A stretch of 64,000 nt of DNA, from the NCBI GenBank assembly GCA_038225555.1, contig JBBRRB010000008.1, positions 62,001 through 126,000 of the forward strand, read 5' to 3'. The notes beneath the pieces were generated by a model. It worked only from the letters and a program-made list of their open reading frames with translations. It was not told the origin of the DNA and did no database searches. Origin of the DNA: JANXQZ01 sp038225555. GTDB lineage: Bacteria > Acidobacteriota > Terriglobia > Bryobacterales > Bryobacteraceae. Each line of letters starts with the position of its first letter. Within the stretch, counting starts at the first letter, position 1. This document shows positions 53,351-62,371 of this stretch, piece by piece. The translations under genes were made by a program, and so were the position numbers.

Positions 53351-55990
53351 TTATTCCGAGCGCAGCATGGTGACGGGATCGATGCGCACTGCCCGGATCA
53401 CAGCGGGCAAGGAGGCCAGCGAGGCAGCCGCGAAAATCGCAAGCGAGGGAAGGGCGAGTACGCCCAGGTCAGTCGGTGTCACCTGATAGAACAGCGTCTC
53501 GATGTATCTCACGGACGCCATGCCGAGCGCGAGTCCCGCGACTGCTCCCACAAGAACCATGGAGAAGACCTCCCAAGTAACGATGCGCGCAATGCTGCCC
53601 GCTTGCGCGCCAATCGCCATGCGAATGCCGATCTCGCGTCGCCGTTGCAAGACCGAGTAGTCGAGCACGCCATACAGGCCGACGGCCGCGAGCAACAACG
53701 CGACCACGGCGAAAAACATGGCCAGGGTAGCAAGCAGCCGTTCGCGGAGAGTTTGCGCCCGCACCAACTCCGCCTGCGTGCGGATGTTGCTGACGCGAAA
53801 TTCGGGCCGCGCCCTGGGAACCTCCGCTCGCAAAGTGGAGGCCATCGCGAGCGGATTCAAACTGGATGTGCGCACGATGAAAGTTCCACTGCGTGTCGGT
53901 CGCAATAGCCCGTTCCCATCAACGGAGCGAAACGGAACATAAGCCACCGGCAGGATGGGCTCCCGCAAGCTGCGGTAGGGAGCATCGTGGACTAAGCCAA
54001 CGATCTGGTAACGATTCTGTCCTTTGGCGAACGATTTTCGAATTGGGCTCTCGCCATTGAAGTACTCTCTGGCAAAGGTTTCATTGACGATCGCCGCGCC
54101 GGGCGAAGTTTCGTCGGTGCGAAAGTCTCTTCCGTCAATCAATCTGATTTTCATAGCGTCCGTCCAACCGGGCGAGACATTCAGAAAGTAGGCCAGAACC
54201 GGTCCGGGCGGCGCGCCGTTGATCGAAACAAAGCCATTCCAAGCGCCGCCGCCGAGCAGCGGCCAACCTGACAAAGCCACGGCCTCCACGCCTGGCATCG
54301 TCCGCAGGTGTTCGGCCACCTGATCCCAGAAAGCTGGCTGCTGAGCTTGGTGGGTGACGGTGTCTAACGTGAGGAGCCGTTCGGAGGAGAAGCCGATAGG
54401 CCGATGGGACAAATTCTGAAAAGTGGCTGCAAACAACCCGGCGACGAAAAGGACCAGGAAGCAGAAGGCCACCTGAACGGCGATCAGCGCATGCATCAAG
54501 CGGCGACGCGAGTGCGGGTCTGACCCGCCTTTCAGCGCGCTCGCCGGCTTGACCGCCGAGGCCCGCAGTGCAGGCGCAAGACCGAACAGGAACGTCACGC
54601 TCAGGGTAAGCGCCAGCGCGAACCCGAGCACCCGCCAGTCCGCTGGAAGAAATATGCGAGCCGGGTTATCCGGAGGATTGATCATGCTGACGACGAACGG
54701 CGCCGACCACCAAGCGAACATCGCGCCCATGGCGGCAGCCAAGAGCGCGAGTAGAGCGCTTTCCACCAGGACCAGTTGCACCAGGCGCCATCGTCCCGCA
54801 CCGATGGACACGCGCAGCGCCATCTCGCGGGACCTAGCTGCGGCCTGAGCCGTCATGAGGTTGGCGACGTTCGCGCATGCAATCAGCAACACAAGAGCAA
54901 CCAAAACTCCAAGTGCAACCAGAGAGCGGCGGTACTCATTTTGCAGCCCCGAGGCACCCGCGGCTGCACGCTCCAGGACCACCGTCTGAGCCAGGAATTT
55001 TTCGATAGACGATTTGGTCATGCCCTTGAACCCCTTCGCCCGCTCCTCTTCGAATGCTCGAGAGGTCGTGTGCATTCTCGCGCGAACCGGTTCCACGGCA
55101 ACCCCCGCCTTCAGAAGCGTCAGCGTTCGAAGCCAAGTCGAGTCATCCCGGATGACCGAGGCGTGCATCATCGTGGGTACGAAAATGTCCGAGACGGTGC
55201 CAGGTTCGGTCCCGGTGAAGCGGTCTGGACCGACGCCGACGATCTCGTAAAGATCATCGCCCAGACGAAACGTGCGCCCGATCACTTGGGGATCTCTGCC
55301 GAAACGATGGGTCCAGTAATCGTGAGAGAGCACCGCGTAAGGATGAGCGTGCGGTTTCAGATCGTCGTTTTCAGTAAACAGGCGACCCAAGGCTGGCCGT
55401 AGCCCGAACGAGCCGAACATCCAGCCTGACACGTATTGCAGGTAGGCCTTTTCCATTTCCTGGTCCGACTTGTAGGTCAGATCCGTTCGCTCCGCGTACG
55501 AGACCGCGATCAACTCCGCGCTGTCCTTCACGGCCGCGCGCATGAGCCGAAACGCCGGATACGCCCAACCATCGAATGTCTGGGCTCTGCCATCGAAGCC
55601 GATTCCCTGACGAGCGGCGTCGTAAAGCCGTTCGGCGTGTGCCACTGGCAAAGGACGAAGCAGCAGGGCGTCGATCAGCCGGAACGCCGACGTGCAGGCA
55701 CCGATCGCCAGCCCTAGCGAAAGGATTGCCGCAGCCGACGTTACCTTTTTCTTCTTCAGTTGCCGCCAGCCGAAGATGGCGTCTGCGCGCAAGGCATCGA
55801 GCCATGGGATGAGTCGAATGTCGTGGCTCTCCTCACGTTGCCGCAGCGCGGAGCCAAACGCCGTGCGCGCCTCAGCGGACTCGCGACCATGCTGGATCGC
55901 TTCGTCAATGTGCGACTCGATCTCTTCGTCGATCTCGCGGCTCAACCGATCGCTGCGTAGTACATTTGCGAGGCGTGACCAAAGTGACAT
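53351..55990 (-). CDS. ADOP-type ABC permease (second of tandem pair)
   Basis: 879 residues. An N-terminal soluble prefix (1-65: MSLWSRLANVLRSDRLSREI) is followed by two MacB/FtsX modules: a first helix (ILSLGLAIGACTSAFRLI), a periplasmic domain, three helices (about 360-470), then a second periplasmic part and three C-terminal helices (about 750-870). This is the acidobacterial duplicated orphan permease (ADOP) form, which lacks its own ATPase. It is closely similar to the neighbour 11 bases upstream, at DNA level too near the 3' ends. The substrate is unknown. Confidence 0.88.
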   Translation of the reverse strand: MSLWSRLANVLRSDRLSREIDEEIESHIDEAIQHGRESAEARTAFGSALRQREESHDIRLIPWLDALRADAIFGWRQLKKKKVTSAAAILSLGLAIGACTSAFRLIDALLLRPLPVAHAERLYDAARQGIGFDGRAQTFDGWAYPAFRLMRAAVKDSAELIAVSYAERTDLTYKSDQEMEKAYLQYVSGWMFGSFGLRPALGRLFTENDDLKPHAHPYAVLSHDYWTHRFGRDPQVIGRTFRLGDDLYEIVGVGPDRFTGTEPGTVSDIFVPTMMHASVIRDDSTWLRTLTLLKAGVAVEPVRARMHTTSRAFEEERAKGFKGMTKSSIEKFLAQTVVLERAAAGASGLQNEYRRSLVALGVLVALVLLIACANVANLMTAQAAARSREMALRVSIGAGRWRLVQLVLVESALLALLAAAMGAMFAWWSAPFVVSMINPPDNPARIFLPADWRVLGFALALTLSVTFLFGLAPALRASAVKPASALKGGSDPHSRRRLMHALIAVQVAFCFLVLFVAGLFAATFQNLSHRPIGFSSERLLTLDTVTHQAQQPAFWDQVAEHLRTMPGVEAVALSGWPLLGGGAWNGFVSINGAPPGPVLAYFLNVSPGWTDAMKIRLIDGRDFRTDETSPGAAIVNETFAREYFNGESPIRKSFAKGQNRYQIVGLVHDAPYRSLREPILPVAYVPFRSVDGNGLLRPTRSGTFIVRTSSLNPLAMASTLRAEVPRARPEFRVSNIRTQAELVRAQTLRERLLATLAMFFAVVALLLAAVGLYGVLDYSVLQRRREIGIRMAIGAQAGSIARIVTWEVFSMVLVGAVAGLALGMASVRYIETLFYQVTPTDLGVLALPSLAIFAAASLASLPAVIRAVRIDPVTMLRSE

Positions 55991-56001
55991 GCGATTTTCT
56001 C

Positions 56002-58656
56002 CTATTCCGAGCGCAGCATGGTGACGGGATCGATTCGCACTGCCCGGATCACAGCAGGCAATGAGGCCAGCAAGGCAGCCGCGAGAATGGCTAGCGAAGG
56101 AAGGGCAAGTACGCCCAAGTCAGTCGGTGTCACCTGATAGAACAGCGTCTCGATGTATCTCACGGACACCATGCCGAGCGCCAGGCCTCCGACTGCTCCT
56201 GCAAGCACCATGGAGAAGACTTCCAAAGTAACGATGCGCGCGATACTGCCCGCTTGTGCTCCGATCGCCATTCGAATGCCGATCTCGTGACGCCGCTGCA
56301 GCACCGAATAGTCGAGCACGCCATACAGGCCGACGCCCGCTAGCAACAACGCGACCAGCGCAAAGAACAGCGCGAGCATTGCGAGCAGCCGCTCACGGAC
56401 CGTTTGCGCCCGGACCAACTCCGCCTGTGTGCGGATGTTGCTTACGCGGAATTCGGGTCTCGCCCTGGAAACTTCGCGTCGAAGGATGGACGCGAGCGAA
56501 AGCGGATTGCTGGCAGATGTGCGCACGATGAACGTCCCCGAGTTTCTCGGCAGCAACACGCCCCTGGCGTCGATCGCTTTGAAGGGAACATAGATCGTTG
56601 GAGTGATGGGTTCACGCATATTGCGGTAACGCGCGTCGCGGACCATGCCCACAATCTGAAAGCGAATGCGTTTTCCTCCATTTTCTGCTTTGTCAAACGA
56701 CTTTCCTACTGGATTCTCACCGTTGAAGTACTGCTTCGCGAAGGTCTCATTCACGATCGCGACGCCGGGATACACGTCGTTCGGGCGAAAGTCTCTACCA
56801 TCCACGAAGCCGATCTTCATCACATTCATCCAGCCGGGCGAGACATTCAAGAAGTAGTCCAGAATCGGCGGGGGAGGTGCAGTGTTGGCCGAAACAAAGC
56901 CATTCCAGCCGTTCCCGCTCAGCAGGGGCCACCCGGACACTGCGACTGCTTCGACGCCTGGCTGCGTTCGGAGATGTTCCGCTATCTGGTCCCAGAAGGC
57001 CTGAGGCTGCCTGCTGGGCGCTAACGCATCTAATGTGAGAAGCCGATCCGAGGAGAAGCCCGTGGGTTGATTCGATAAACGGTCGAACGTGGTTACAAAG
57101 AGTCCGGCGACGAACAGCACAAGAAAGCAGAAGGCAACCTGCAGAGCGATCAACGCGTGCATCAAGCGACGGCGCGAGTGAGGATCCTCGCCGCCTTTCA
57201 GCGCACTCGCTGGTTTTACGGACGAGGCCCTCAGTGCGGGTGCCAAGCCAAATAGCAATGTTACGCCGAGGGTCATCGCCAGCCCGAATCCAAGCACTCG
57301 CCAGTCTGTTGGAAGAAACAAGCGGGCCGGGTTATCCGGCGGATTGATCCTACTGACGACGAACGGCGCTGACCACCATGCGAAGGCAGCCCCGAGTGCC
57401 GCCGAGAGGAATGCCAGCACCGCGCTCTCTACGAGTACGAGTTGCACCAAGCGCCATCGTCCCGCGCCGATGGAGACCCGGAGCGCCATCTCACGCGTTC
57501 GCGCTGCGGCTTGCGCGGTCATCAAATTTGCGACGTTCGCGCAGGCAATGAGGAGCACGAGCGCTACCAACACGCCCAACGCCGCAAGCGAAACGCGGTA
57601 GGCCTTCCGCGTCTCCGAAAGGCCCCCGGCCGCAGGCTCTAGCAGCAGCACCTCGCTTAAGAATCGATCGACGAAGGCCTTTGGCCTCCCGGCAAATCCG
57701 AGCGCTCTCTCCTCCTGGGATGCTCGAAAGACGGCGCGCAGTTTCTCGCGAACCGGTTCCACGGCAACGCCCTGCTTCAGCTTCACGAACGTCCGGAACC
57801 AAGCCCAGTCAGCGTGATTGATTCCTTCATGCATCATCGTGGGAACGAAGATGTCGGTTACCGTGCCAGGCTCCGTTCCGCTGAAGCGCTCGCCGGCGAC
57901 GCCGACAATCTCATAAAGGCCGCTATCCATCCGGAATGCTCGCCCGATCACTTTCGGATCCTGGCCAAAGCGGCGCGACCAATAGTCGTAAGAGAGCACG
58001 GCGTAGGGATGCGCGCCTGGCTTGAGATCATCCCGTTCGGTGAACAGCCGGCCCAGTGAGGGCTTCAGTCCGAACGAGTCAAACATCCACCCGGAGACAT
58101 TTTGCACGCCCGCTTTCTCCGTCTCCTGATCGGACCCGTACGTGAGATCGTTGCGAGCAGCAAAAGAGACTGCAATCAACTCGGCTTCATTTATCACTGC
58201 GGCGCGCATCTGGCGGAACAGCGGATACTCATAGCTGTCGCTGGTTCGCGGCTTGCCATCGGGGCCGATTCCTTGACGGAAAAGTGCGTAAAGTCGGTCG
58301 GGGTTGGTTACCGGCAAAGGCCTGAGCAACAGCGCGTCGATGAGTCGGAACGCGGATGTGCAGGCCCCAATGGCCAGAGCTAGCGACAAGATGGCCGCCG
58401 CAGAGGTCACCTTCTTTTTCTTGAGTTGCCGCCAGCCAAAGATGGCGTCGGCGCGCAAGGAATCCAGCCACGGGATGAGCCGGATGTCGCGGCTTTCTTC
58501 ATGATATCGAAGCGCGGGGCCGAATGCTGTGCGCGCTTCAGCGGGATCGCGGCCGTGCTGGATAGCCTCTTCAAGGTGGGATTCGCGCTCTTCGTCGATT
58601 TCGCGGCTCAAGCGATCGCCGCGCAACACATTCGCTATCCGTGACCACAACGACAT
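56002..58656 (-). CDS. ADOP-type ABC permease (first of tandem pair)
   Basis: 884 residues with the same order as its tandem paralogue: prefix domain (MSLWSRIANVLRGDRLSREIDEE), two MacB-like periplasmic regions and two FtsX membrane blocks, ending IDPVTMLRSE. The two proteins share long runs, for instance GWRQLKKKKVTSAAAILSL, RLFTE and EIVGV. It starts one base after the padR stop, so padR and both permeases are one transcript. MacB-type permeases work in mechanotransmission with an ATPase; none is encoded here. Confidence 0.88.
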   Translation of the reverse strand: MSLWSRIANVLRGDRLSREIDEERESHLEEAIQHGRDPAEARTAFGPALRYHEESRDIRLIPWLDSLRADAIFGWRQLKKKKVTSAAAILSLALAIGACTSAFRLIDALLLRPLPVTNPDRLYALFRQGIGPDGKPRTSDSYEYPLFRQMRAAVINEAELIAVSFAARNDLTYGSDQETEKAGVQNVSGWMFDSFGLKPSLGRLFTERDDLKPGAHPYAVLSYDYWSRRFGQDPKVIGRAFRMDSGLYEIVGVAGERFSGTEPGTVTDIFVPTMMHEGINHADWAWFRTFVKLKQGVAVEPVREKLRAVFRASQEERALGFAGRPKAFVDRFLSEVLLLEPAAGGLSETRKAYRVSLAALGVLVALVLLIACANVANLMTAQAAARTREMALRVSIGAGRWRLVQLVLVESAVLAFLSAALGAAFAWWSAPFVVSRINPPDNPARLFLPTDWRVLGFGLAMTLGVTLLFGLAPALRASSVKPASALKGGEDPHSRRRLMHALIALQVAFCFLVLFVAGLFVTTFDRLSNQPTGFSSDRLLTLDALAPSRQPQAFWDQIAEHLRTQPGVEAVAVSGWPLLSGNGWNGFVSANTAPPPPILDYFLNVSPGWMNVMKIGFVDGRDFRPNDVYPGVAIVNETFAKQYFNGENPVGKSFDKAENGGKRIRFQIVGMVRDARYRNMREPITPTIYVPFKAIDARGVLLPRNSGTFIVRTSASNPLSLASILRREVSRARPEFRVSNIRTQAELVRAQTVRERLLAMLALFFALVALLLAGVGLYGVLDYSVLQRRHEIGIRMAIGAQAGSIARIVTLEVFSMVLAGAVGGLALGMVSVRYIETLFYQVTPTDLGVLALPSLAILAAALLASLPAVIRAVRIDPVTMLRSE

Positions 58657-58657
58657 A

Positions 58658-58987
58658 TCAGGCCTCCTTCAGAACTCGATTTACCGCCAATGTCACCGCG
58701 CGCCAACGCGACTCTTCCGCGCCAAGCTGCTTCTTGCCCGCTGCGGTCACTTCATACATGCGCGCCCGCCGACCGGTGTCTTTCGTGACCCACTGGGCGC
58801 GAATCCAGCCGGCTTCTTCCATGCGGTGCAACGCCGGATACAAAGAACCTTCTTCAACGCGAAGCACTTCGGCCGATGTGTCGCGAATCGCGGACATGAT
58901 GGCGTAACCGTGCAGTCGCGGTCGACGGGATAGGATCTTTAACACGAGTAGATCGAGCGAACCCTGGAGCGAGTCGGGCTTAGGCAT
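58658..58987 (-). CDS. PadR family transcriptional regulator
   Basis: 109 residues: KPDSLQGSLDLLVLKILSRRPRLHGYAIMSAI is the PadR N-terminus, followed by EEGSLYPALHRMEEAGWIRA and RRARMYEVTAAGKKQL. PadR proteins in Acidobacteria usually head ADOP permease operons and repress them. The start codon overlaps the first of two 16-bp direct repeats, the probable operator. No clear Shine-Dalgarno precedes the ATG. Confidence 0.93.
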   Translation of the reverse strand: MPKPDSLQGSLDLLVLKILSRRPRLHGYAIMSAIRDTSAEVLRVEEGSLYPALHRMEEAGWIRAQWVTKDTGRRARMYEVTAAGKKQLGAEESRWRAVTLAVNRVLKEA

Positions 58988-59017
58988 ACTCAGACATCTT
59001 AATACACAGACGCCTTA
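58986..59017. promoter_or_regulatory. Two 16-bp direct repeats at the padR start
   Basis: ATACTCAGACATCTTA (58986-59001) is followed at once by ATACACAGACGCCTTA (59002-59017); 13 of 16 positions agree. The array overlaps the padR ATG and, on the minus strand, a possible -10 box TATTAA (59004-58999). Its position suggests the site of PadR self-repression. The remaining bases to 59113 hold no gene. Confidence 0.55.
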
Positions 59018-59113
59018 GTATCGAGACGGTTAGCATCCATTTCGAGCGCAGGCTGGTTCGTGTTCGGCCTCTGGGCGCGTTGGCTGGATCATATTTGCAT
59101 GGTTTACAGGGTG

Positions 59114-59809
59114 CTATGCGGCGGCCGGGCGGGCCATATTGCAGTTGCGGGCGAGGATCAGACGGTCACGGAAGCGGATATGAAGCTTGATTTGCGCGAT
59201 TGAAAAAACGAAGCCATCTTCGGACGGGGCGTAGGTGAAGGTCCTGCCGGGGGCCTCGGCTACGGCTTCCTCTTCCATTTCATAGATCAGGACGGCCTCT
59301 CCCATTTCTTTTTCTTCGCGGAGCTTGCGCGCGGCCTGGAGTTCGGTGATCTGCTTCAGGAGTTTGGCGGCCCGGTTGGCGAGGCGGGTTTCGTAGAGGC
59401 TGATGTTTTTGAGGGTCTCGGAGTGGAGGTGGAAGTTCTTGGCTTCGACGAAGGTGTCGTGGGCGGGGGCGCATTCGGTGTCGATGGAGGCAGTCTGGTC
59501 GTTGACGGTCAGCGATTGCTTGACCTTTTCGATGGCGGCGGAGTGATTTATGCGCCAGTTGACATCGGCGTACTGGTGGACGAGATTGCGTTCGACGATG
59601 CCCTTGGACTTCATTTCGAGATGAAAAGCGTTGGTGAAGTCCATGTATTCCGGCATGGCGGCTTCGGGAAGGACGAAGATTTGGCCGGTAAGCCAGTGGC
59701 GGCCGGCGTTGAGGGAGGAAATGCGCTTGCCCTCCTCGGTTTTTGGTCCGGTGGACTTCTGGGCATTCTCGCGGTTGATTTCGGCGCGGGATTTGCGGAT
59801 GTGTTTCAT
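59114..59809 (-). CDS. Hypothetical protein, 'NRENAQKSTGPKTEEGK' family
   Basis: 231 residues. The N-terminus EINRENAQKSTGPKTEEGKR then SSLNAGRHWLTGQIFVLP is the hallmark of a family common in Acidobacteria and of unknown function. A helical middle (VERNLVHQYADVNWRINHSAAIEKVKQSL, YETRLANRAAKLLKQITELQAARKL) follows. There is no signal peptide or catalytic motif. A truncated relative lies at 37.6 kb. The STGPKT block resembles regions that contact nucleic acid, but this is a guess. Confidence 0.75.
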   Translation of the reverse strand: MKHIRKSRAEINRENAQKSTGPKTEEGKRISSLNAGRHWLTGQIFVLPEAAMPEYMDFTNAFHLEMKSKGIVERNLVHQYADVNWRINHSAAIEKVKQSLTVNDQTASIDTECAPAHDTFVEAKNFHLHSETLKNISLYETRLANRAAKLLKQITELQAARKLREEKEMGEAVLIYEMEEEAVAEAPGRTFTYAPSEDGFVFSIAQIKLHIRFRDRLILARNCNMARPAAA

Positions 59810-60107
59810 GCAGCTAGGGTAGCGGGGGTCAGGAGAGTGTGAGGGGAGTTAATGATGCAAGTGATTGGGGGGAAAGGGGGAAAATATATTAGTATTTACG
59901 GAACTGTTAAAGGTTGAGGAGGTTTGGGGGCCGGACATGTGACGGTCTTCATGCCCCCATAATGGGACAACTAAACGGTACAGTCCAAGCTCTGTTTTCA
60001 TTGGATGCGTGGTCAGTCCCGAAACTTACCGGATTCGAAACAAGCCGACAGTGTCTTTTGAAAAAGAAGGATCTGGTAGGCGATATTATGAAACAGAGAG
60101 GCACTGA
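59810..60107. other. AT-richer intergenic stretch
   Basis: This gap of 298 bases between the STGPKT-family gene and the next hypothetical gene has an A/T-rich block (about 59880-59910). It also holds one copy of a 23-bp motif that recurs at 63325-63347. A 70-codon frame (59914-60126) crosses it but has no family features; I do not call it a gene. Confidence 0.5.
60020..60042 (+). repeat. Copy 1 of CGAAACTTACC..GAAACA motif
   Basis: CGAAACTTACCGGATTCGAAACA; 20 of 23 bases match the copy at 63325-63347. Both copies can encode KLT(G/S)FETS in one frame. The function is unknown. Confidence 0.5.
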
Positions 60108-61043
60108 GTGCGGTTTGAGAGCATGAGTTCATTGATGGCACTCGAGAAGATTGCTTCGCTCCTGTTGTTGCCAGTGATGCTTGCGGGAGAGAGTGCTCAG
60201 TCATCCGACACGGCTAAACAGCTTGTGAAGAAACCACGCTTGGGTAGTGCTCAACTCACGTGGGTGGATGGCCGTAGGCAAAAAGGTCACATCGCGCGAG
60301 TTACCGACCAATTTGTTGCATTCCAAACCGATACCAGACCGATGAGCTGCGAAAACGTTAAACTTTCGGAGATCGCGACGGTGCAATGGCTCCGCACGTC
60401 CCGTGGACCCGGCGCAGGTTCGCAGCTGGCGGGGGTGCTTTTCGTTGGCGCGATTCTCGCCCCTTTCTACGTCGGCCATGCCGTGGCTGACCCGTTCAAG
60501 CGAATGTCACCTCCACTGAAGCCACTCGGCGGATCTTGGGAATCCGGGGGGCCCTCGCGCGCTCTTATCAAGAGCAGCTTAGAGTTTAAGGGCAACACCG
60601 TCCAGCACCGAACGATGATCGGCAAGCAAGGCCGATGGTTGGTTGAGCAGGATCGACTCCGTCTGATTTACGACGGTGAGCCCGAGTCGGCAACTCCCTT
60701 TCACTTTGACTGTGAAGAACTGATCCTGGATGATTCTGCTGGAACGTTTCGAGAGTGGAGCGATCGCAAACACGCGACACAGCCTATGGTTGGTAATTGG
60801 CACGGCTCCAACTCCAATCTGAATATTCAGTCCGATGGCAGCTTCGCGGAGCAAAAATGGGAGGTTCGGAAGGGTACTTTCGAGAACAGCGCGGCCAGCG
60901 TGAAGATGCACTGGGCCGATTCAACGGGATTTGGCGGTGCGGAGTGGATCGCGCAAATCAAACAGCGGCATATTTTTGTCAGCGTTGGCGGTGTTACGAC
61001 TGAGTACCACTACGTCCCGCCCGTATTTGTAGTGGATTTGTAG
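60108..61043 (+). CDS. Hypothetical exported or membrane protein
   Basis: 311 residues from the GTG at 60108, which has AGAGAGG six bases before it; an ATG at 60123 is possible but its upstream site is too close. A hydrophobic N-terminus (LEKIASLLLLPVMLAGES) looks like a signal. A second hydrophobic segment at about 108-122 (LAGVLFVGAILAPFYVGHAV) follows. The C-terminal half is beta-rich with PMVGNWHGSNSNLNIQSDG, a pattern seen in lipocalin-like single domains. I do not recognise the family. A hairpin follows the stop. Confidence 0.65.
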   Translation: MRFESMSSLMALEKIASLLLLPVMLAGESAQSSDTAKQLVKKPRLGSAQLTWVDGRRQKGHIARVTDQFVAFQTDTRPMSCENVKLSEIATVQWLRTSRGPGAGSQLAGVLFVGAILAPFYVGHAVADPFKRMSPPLKPLGGSWESGGPSRALIKSSLEFKGNTVQHRTMIGKQGRWLVEQDRLRLIYDGEPESATPFHFDCEELILDDSAGTFREWSDRKHATQPMVGNWHGSNSNLNIQSDGSFAEQKWEVRKGTFENSAASVKMHWADSTGFGGAEWIAQIKQRHIFVSVGGVTTEYHYVPPVFVVDL

Positions 61044-61050
61044 CCACCTG

Positions 61051-61086
61051 CATTCCCCAATGCATTCTTCGCGAAGTTGGGCAATG
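61051..61086. terminator. Hairpin after the hypothetical gene at 60.1-61.0 kb
   Basis: CATTCCCCAA and TTGGGCAATG form a stem with one mismatch around a 16-base loop that itself contains TTCGCGAA. It starts seven bases after the stop codon and probably ends transcription, although the T-run is poor (GTTTC). Confidence 0.5.
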
Positions 61087-61092
61087 TTTCAA

Positions 61093-61110
61093 AAGGACCC
61101 TTTTAGAGAC
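61093..61110 (+). repeat. AAGGACC motif, copy a
   Basis: AAGGACCCTTTTAGAGAC; one of four related sites in this tail, followed by ATGGGG. Confidence 0.45.
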
Positions 61111-61141
61111 ATGGGGCGGTCGTCACGGTGGCATAATTTGT

Positions 61142-61321
61142 GGCCTGGCCCGTGGGTTATTTCTCCTTGTTTCGGCCCTATTCGCTTTCGCCGCATATTC
61201 ACTAGCTCGCATTCGAATGTACAGTTCTGAAAGTGTATATCGGGGGCTGGACAATCAGGGCATCGAACTGGTTTCGGTTCTAGTTGCGCTACCAGTCGTT
61301 GCTGCTCTCGTCGCGTGGTAA
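61142..61321 (+). other. Possible two-helix membrane peptide without start codon
   Basis: One open frame reads GLARGLFLLVSALFAFAAYS and later GIELVSVLVALPVVAALVAW before a TAA. These look like two membrane helices joined by a polar loop, which is unlikely to arise by chance in noncoding sequence. No ATG, GTG or TTG opens the frame, so it is either a gene remnant or uses a non-standard start. The rest of the gap (61044-61464) shows nothing clear apart from the repeats. Confidence 0.35.
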
Positions 61322-61403
61322 CAGCTTCCAAGGAACAGGTCACATCGAAATTTGAAGTCGCGTTGAATCCGGCTCACAAGATGCGGTTTGAGGCTGTTGC
61401 ACT

Positions 61404-61421
61404 AAGGACCCTTTCTGGGAC
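61404..61421 (+). repeat. AAGGACC motif, copy b
   Basis: AAGGACCCTTTCTGGGAC; related to the other three sites, 311 bases after copy a. Confidence 0.45.
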
Positions 61422-61464
61422 GGTACGGGAGATCATGAGTTACCCTCATGGGCTATAGTTGTCC

Positions 61465-61704
61465 ATGCCCAACGATACATGTGAACACTGCGGCGGTTCA
61501 CAACTCATCAGTGGTCTCACTGTTTCTGCTTCTGGTGGTGGTGGTGACGTACGTCCCGGCCTCCTCTGCAAACAGAAAGAGAAAGGCTTTTTCAAACGAT
61601 GGGAAAGGGGGAAAAGGGAGACCCTTTTTGCTGACCTGTGCACCTCTTGCGGCACTGTAAAACGTTTATACGTGAAAGATCCGAAACGTGATTGGGTCGT
61701 ATAA
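61465..61704 (+). CDS. Small zinc-ribbon protein
   Basis: 79 residues from the ATG at 61465. Two CXXC pairs, TCEHCGG near the start and LCTSCGTVKRLYV near the end, form a classic zinc ribbon around a Gly/basic middle (GGGGDVRPG, KEKGFFKRWERGKR). Such small proteins are often nucleic-acid binding or unassigned. It is transcribed towards the convergent membrane-protein gene with three bases between stops. Confidence 0.6.
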   Translation: MPNDTCEHCGGSQLISGLTVSASGGGGDVRPGLLCKQKEKGFFKRWERGKRETLFADLCTSCGTVKRLYVKDPKRDWVV

Positions 61705-61707
61705 CTT

Positions 61708-62265
61708 TCACGGTTTCAACCGGGACTGTCCCCGGCCCAATGGCGCAAAGGACCGGTTGTGAGACAAGCCAGCAGGTACGGCAGCACGCCGCTCTATCCA
61801 GCCGCCGGTCACGTTGCAAAGCCAGAGCAGAACGCAACATGATGCTCCCCCCAGCAAAATCAAAAGGAAGGGTGCAAGCATCATAACAACTATGGACCCC
61901 CCGAGCTTATTTCCGGGGAACCATACGGGAAGCACTAAAGCGGCTACCGCAGTGCCACTCAATATCGATGCCACCTTGAGCAGAACCGGCGGGCGTCGGC
62001 GGACCACATATGTCACGACAGTTGCCAGCGTTGTGACGGCTAACAGTCCGATCATGCCGTAGATATGCAATCCGAAAGCGAACATTACGCAGGATGGTCG
62101 AAAGTCTCCGTCTCCGCACATTCCGTGGTGCTCAGCGGACACAGTGGCAGCTAATGTGATCCCGACGACTATGACAAGCATGAGGACAACCGCAAACGCT
62201 CGTGGGTATTTCAACACGTACTTTATCGTAGCGAATAAAGCGGAGTTGTCGCGCGGACCTGCCAT
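61708..62265 (-). CDS. Hypothetical four-helix membrane protein
   Basis: 185 residues from the ATG at 62265; the frame is open to 62319 (TTG). Four hydrophobic segments are clear: FAVVLMLVIVVGITLAATV, LHIYGMIGLLAVTTLATVV, VASILSGTAVAALVLPVWF and VVMMLAPFLLILLGGASCCV. The loop after the first carries HHGMCGDGDFRPSC. I do not recognise the family. The 3' end carries one of the AAGGACC motifs on the opposite strand. Confidence 0.6.
   Translation of the reverse strand: MAGPRDNSALFATIKYVLKYPRAFAVVLMLVIVVGITLAATVSAEHHGMCGDGDFRPSCVMFAFGLHIYGMIGLLAVTTLATVVTYVVRRRPPVLLKVASILSGTAVAALVLPVWFPGNKLGGSIVVMMLAPFLLILLGGASCCVLLWLCNVTGGWIERRAAVPAGLSHNRSFAPLGRGQSRLKP
61748..61765 (+). repeat. AAGGACC motif, copy c
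   Basis: AAGGACCGGTTGTGAGAC, preceded by GGCGCA as in copy d; lies within the 3' end of the membrane-protein gene. Confidence 0.45.
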
Positions 62266-62371
62266 CGCCTTCGGCCCGGGGGAGCATACACACAATTTTG
62301 GCCCGCGCCTCACTCCCAAACATGATCGCTCTTAATTGTCGTGTTGCAAATCTTACCTTTGTGGAACAACA

